From contig CACMVZ010000001.1 in assembly GCA_902617285.1 (NCBI GenBank), positions 186,001-250,000 of the forward strand: a DNA stretch of 64,000 bases, in the 5' to 3' direction. Origin of the DNA: an uncultured Bacteroidota bacterium (GTDB taxonomy: Bacteria > Bacteroidota > Bacteroidia > Flavobacteriales > Flavobacteriaceae). The notes beneath the pieces are model-generated. The model saw nothing but the letters and a program-made list of their open reading frames with translations. It searched no databases and had not been told where the DNA came from. This document shows, piece after piece, positions 62,564 to 64,000 of the stretch (position 1 is the stretch's first letter; every line of letters starts with the position of its first letter). The position numbers and the translations under genes are program-made.

Positions 62564-64000
62564 TTAATTCAATAACTCATTAGCAAGTTCATTTGCTGAT
62601 TTATTTGATTTATCTCCTGATAACATCTCTGCGATTTCTTTTACTCTTTCTTTATCTTCAAGTAATTTGATATCGGTTATGATCTTATTTTCAACTTCTT
62701 TTTTAAATACCTTGTAGTGAAAATCACCTTTTGATGCAACTTGAGGAGTATGTGTAATAACTATAACTTGCATGTTTTTTGACATTTGATCCATTAACTC
62801 TGCAACTTTTGAGGACACAGAACCTGATATACCAGTATCAATTTCATCAAAAATTATAGTTGCTAATTTAATATAGCTTGACAAAATTGATTTAATTGAA
62901 AGCATTATTCTTGACACCTCGCCACCAGAGGCTATGTTTCTTAGATCACTATATCTATCACCTTTATTTGACTTAAGTAAAAATCTACCTTCACTAAATC
63001 CATTTTTTTGAATTGACTCTGTTTTTGATAAATCAATTTTTATTTCTGAATTATTCATTCCTAATTCAGAAAGATTTTGATTTAATAATTTCTCAAAATC
63101 ATTCTTAACAGAATATCTTTTTTTATGAATAATATTAGCTCTAGAAATAAGGTCCTTTAATAAAATATCTTTTGAAGATTTTAAGTCTTTAATTTCTTGA
63201 TCAATATCTTGATGTCCATCGACGACCAATAATAAGTTTTCCTTTATTTTAATTAATTCATCTATTGATGATACTCTATGTTTATTTTGTAATGTATAGA
63301 TTCTATCAAGATTTTCTCTTAATTGATTTATATCTTCTTCTGAGTTAGAGAGATCATTAAGTATTGATTGAGAGTCATCAATCATGTCATTTAGACTTTG
63401 TATGATCGAACTAAGGCTATCTGCCAAAGAATTAATTCGATTAGAAGATCCTGAGACTTTGTTTAGCTTTCTTACAATATTTGAGAGTTTTTCTGAGATT
63501 CCAATATGTTCTGAATTAAACTCTTCATTAATTAGAGATAAGGCTTCTTTAATATCATCTAGGTTATCTGCCTCCTTAACTTTGTTCTCTATATCTTCTA
63601 GGTTAACATTATCAAGATCAATACTATTAAATTCATTTAATAAATAATTATTATAATCAAGATCTGACTCAAAAGTATCTCTTTGTATTTCTTTTTCTTG
63701 AATTTTTTTCTCTAAAGCCATTAAAGACTTAAAATCATTTGTATAAGCATTGAAATTAATTGTGTTATTTGATAAAGAATCAAGAATTAAAAAAATAAAG
63801 TTTGTATCTAATATTTTGAGATTATTAAACTGAGAATGAATATCCAGAAGAGAATTTGTTAAATTCGATAATTGGTCTAGCCTAACAGGTGTATCATTAA
63901 CAAATGCTCTTGATTTCCCACTTTGATTAATCTCTCGTCTAATTATTGTTTGATTATCAAAATCTAAATCATTATCTGAAAAAAATACTTCAAGATTTTG
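62564..64000 (-). CDS. recN: DNA repair protein RecN, 5' end off window
   Basis: The frame is open from the window edge to 62564, giving the last 478 residues of a protein usually near 550; the N-terminal Walker A lies beyond the edge. The first part shows IIRREINQSGKSRAFVNDTP and DIHSQ, typical of RecN after the P-loop; a long coiled-coil follows. The C-terminal ATPase lobe has IASGGEVSRIMLSIKS (ABC signature), IIFDEIDTGISGSV (Walker B) and VITHTPQVAS. RecN is an SMC-like protein for double-strand break repair. An ATG at 63721 is internal and is not the start. Confidence 0.95.
   Translation of the reverse strand, partial: QNLEVFFSDNDLDFDNQTIIRREINQSGKSRAFVNDTPVRLDQLSNLTNSLLDIHSQFNNLKILDTNFIFLILDSLSNNTINFNAYTNDFKSLMALEKKIQEKEIQRDTFESDLDYNNYLLNEFNSIDLDNVNLEDIENKVKEADNLDDIKEALSLINEEFNSEHIGISEKLSNIVRKLNKVSGSSNRINSLADSLSSIIQSLNDMIDDSQSILNDLSNSEEDINQLRENLDRIYTLQNKHRVSSIDELIKIKENLLLVVDGHQDIDQEIKDLKSSKDILLKDLISRANIIHKKRYSVKNDFEKLLNQNLSELGMNNSEIKIDLSKTESIQKNGFSEGRFLLKSNKGDRYSDLRNIASGGEVSRIMLSIKSILSSYIKLATIIFDEIDTGISGSVSSKVAELMDQMSKNMQVIVITHTPQVASKGDFHYKVFKKEVENKIITDIKLLEDKERVKEIAEMLSGDKSNKSANELANELLN

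Noticed and set aside
62564-63721. RecN starting at the ATG at 63721
   Set aside because: The frame continues without a stop to the window edge and encodes typical RecN sequence upstream of that ATG, so the true start is outside.

Overview
The window looks like one contiguous piece of a chromosome from an AT-rich, tightly packed member of the Bacteroidota, most likely a marine Flavobacteriales lineage with a streamlined genome. The evidence is the gene families (NagZ-type GH3 fused to a serine beta-lactamase domain, BadF-type sugar kinase, DUF3822 next to rsmD, SusC-type plug domain, TamB and LptD forms), signal peptides ending in YSQ or FSQ, the near absence of Shine-Dalgarno sequences, and repeated TAnnTTTG promoter boxes, the -7 element of Bacteroidota. 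I see no insertion sequence, prophage, CRISPR array or other sign of recent transfer. Almost every base is genic; the longest stretch without a protein gene (37447-37804) holds the RNase P RNA.

Layout. 1-7486 (minus): amiC, an MCE/MlaD protein, a two-subunit Fe-S oxidoreductase split by a HAD phosphatase gene, a conserved unknown, and the 5' part of a GH3/beta-lactamase fusion cut by the window edge. 7500-10544 (plus): lptD and a ridA-type gene. 10550-17103 (minus): GlcNAc-kinase-like, gapA, pfkA, then tamB. 17141-18849 (plus): tsaD and rsmE. 18852-25016 (minus): nitronate monooxygenase, DUF4442, tRNA-Arg, tRNA-Ser, a TPR protein, a TPR/plug-domain protein, gyrA. 25202-34197 (plus): clpC, thrA, thrB, thrC, gcvT, yebC. 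34200-35448 (minus): acyltransferase and kdsB. 35537-37446 (plus): unknown, DUF3822, rsmD, running into rnpB on the other strand. 37805-39406 (plus): dnaX. 39403-49957 (minus): pyrR-pyrB-pdxH-sixA-ppk1-ppx, then lon, cmk and rpsA. 50060-54668: UMF1 transporter, msrB-lpd, aroQ, xerD. 54670-58698: GH15 and otsAB, divergent. 58705-64000 (minus): recN (5' end missing), a 36-codon ORF, fabI, coaE, sensor kinase and response regulator.

How the genes fit together. Envelope building is a recurring theme (amiC, mlaD-like, lptD, tamB, kdsB, fabI), with central metabolism (glycolysis, threonine, pyrimidine, polyphosphate, trehalose) and information processing (gyrA, dnaX, rpsA, rnpB, tsaD, rsmD, rsmE, recN, xerD) between. 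Genes within operons overlap by 1-23 bases, and seven convergent gene pairs meet within about 6 bases or overlap.

I did not find a convincing new multi-gene system. The most notable observations are smaller: a full-length tamB with no ATG, GTG or TTG start available, a near-leaderless rpsA promoter, a secreted TPR protein ending in an orphan SusC-type plug domain, a 36-codon ORF coupled to fabI, an RNase P RNA gene overlapping rsmD, and a palindrome built from two divergent promoter boxes between amiC and lptD.
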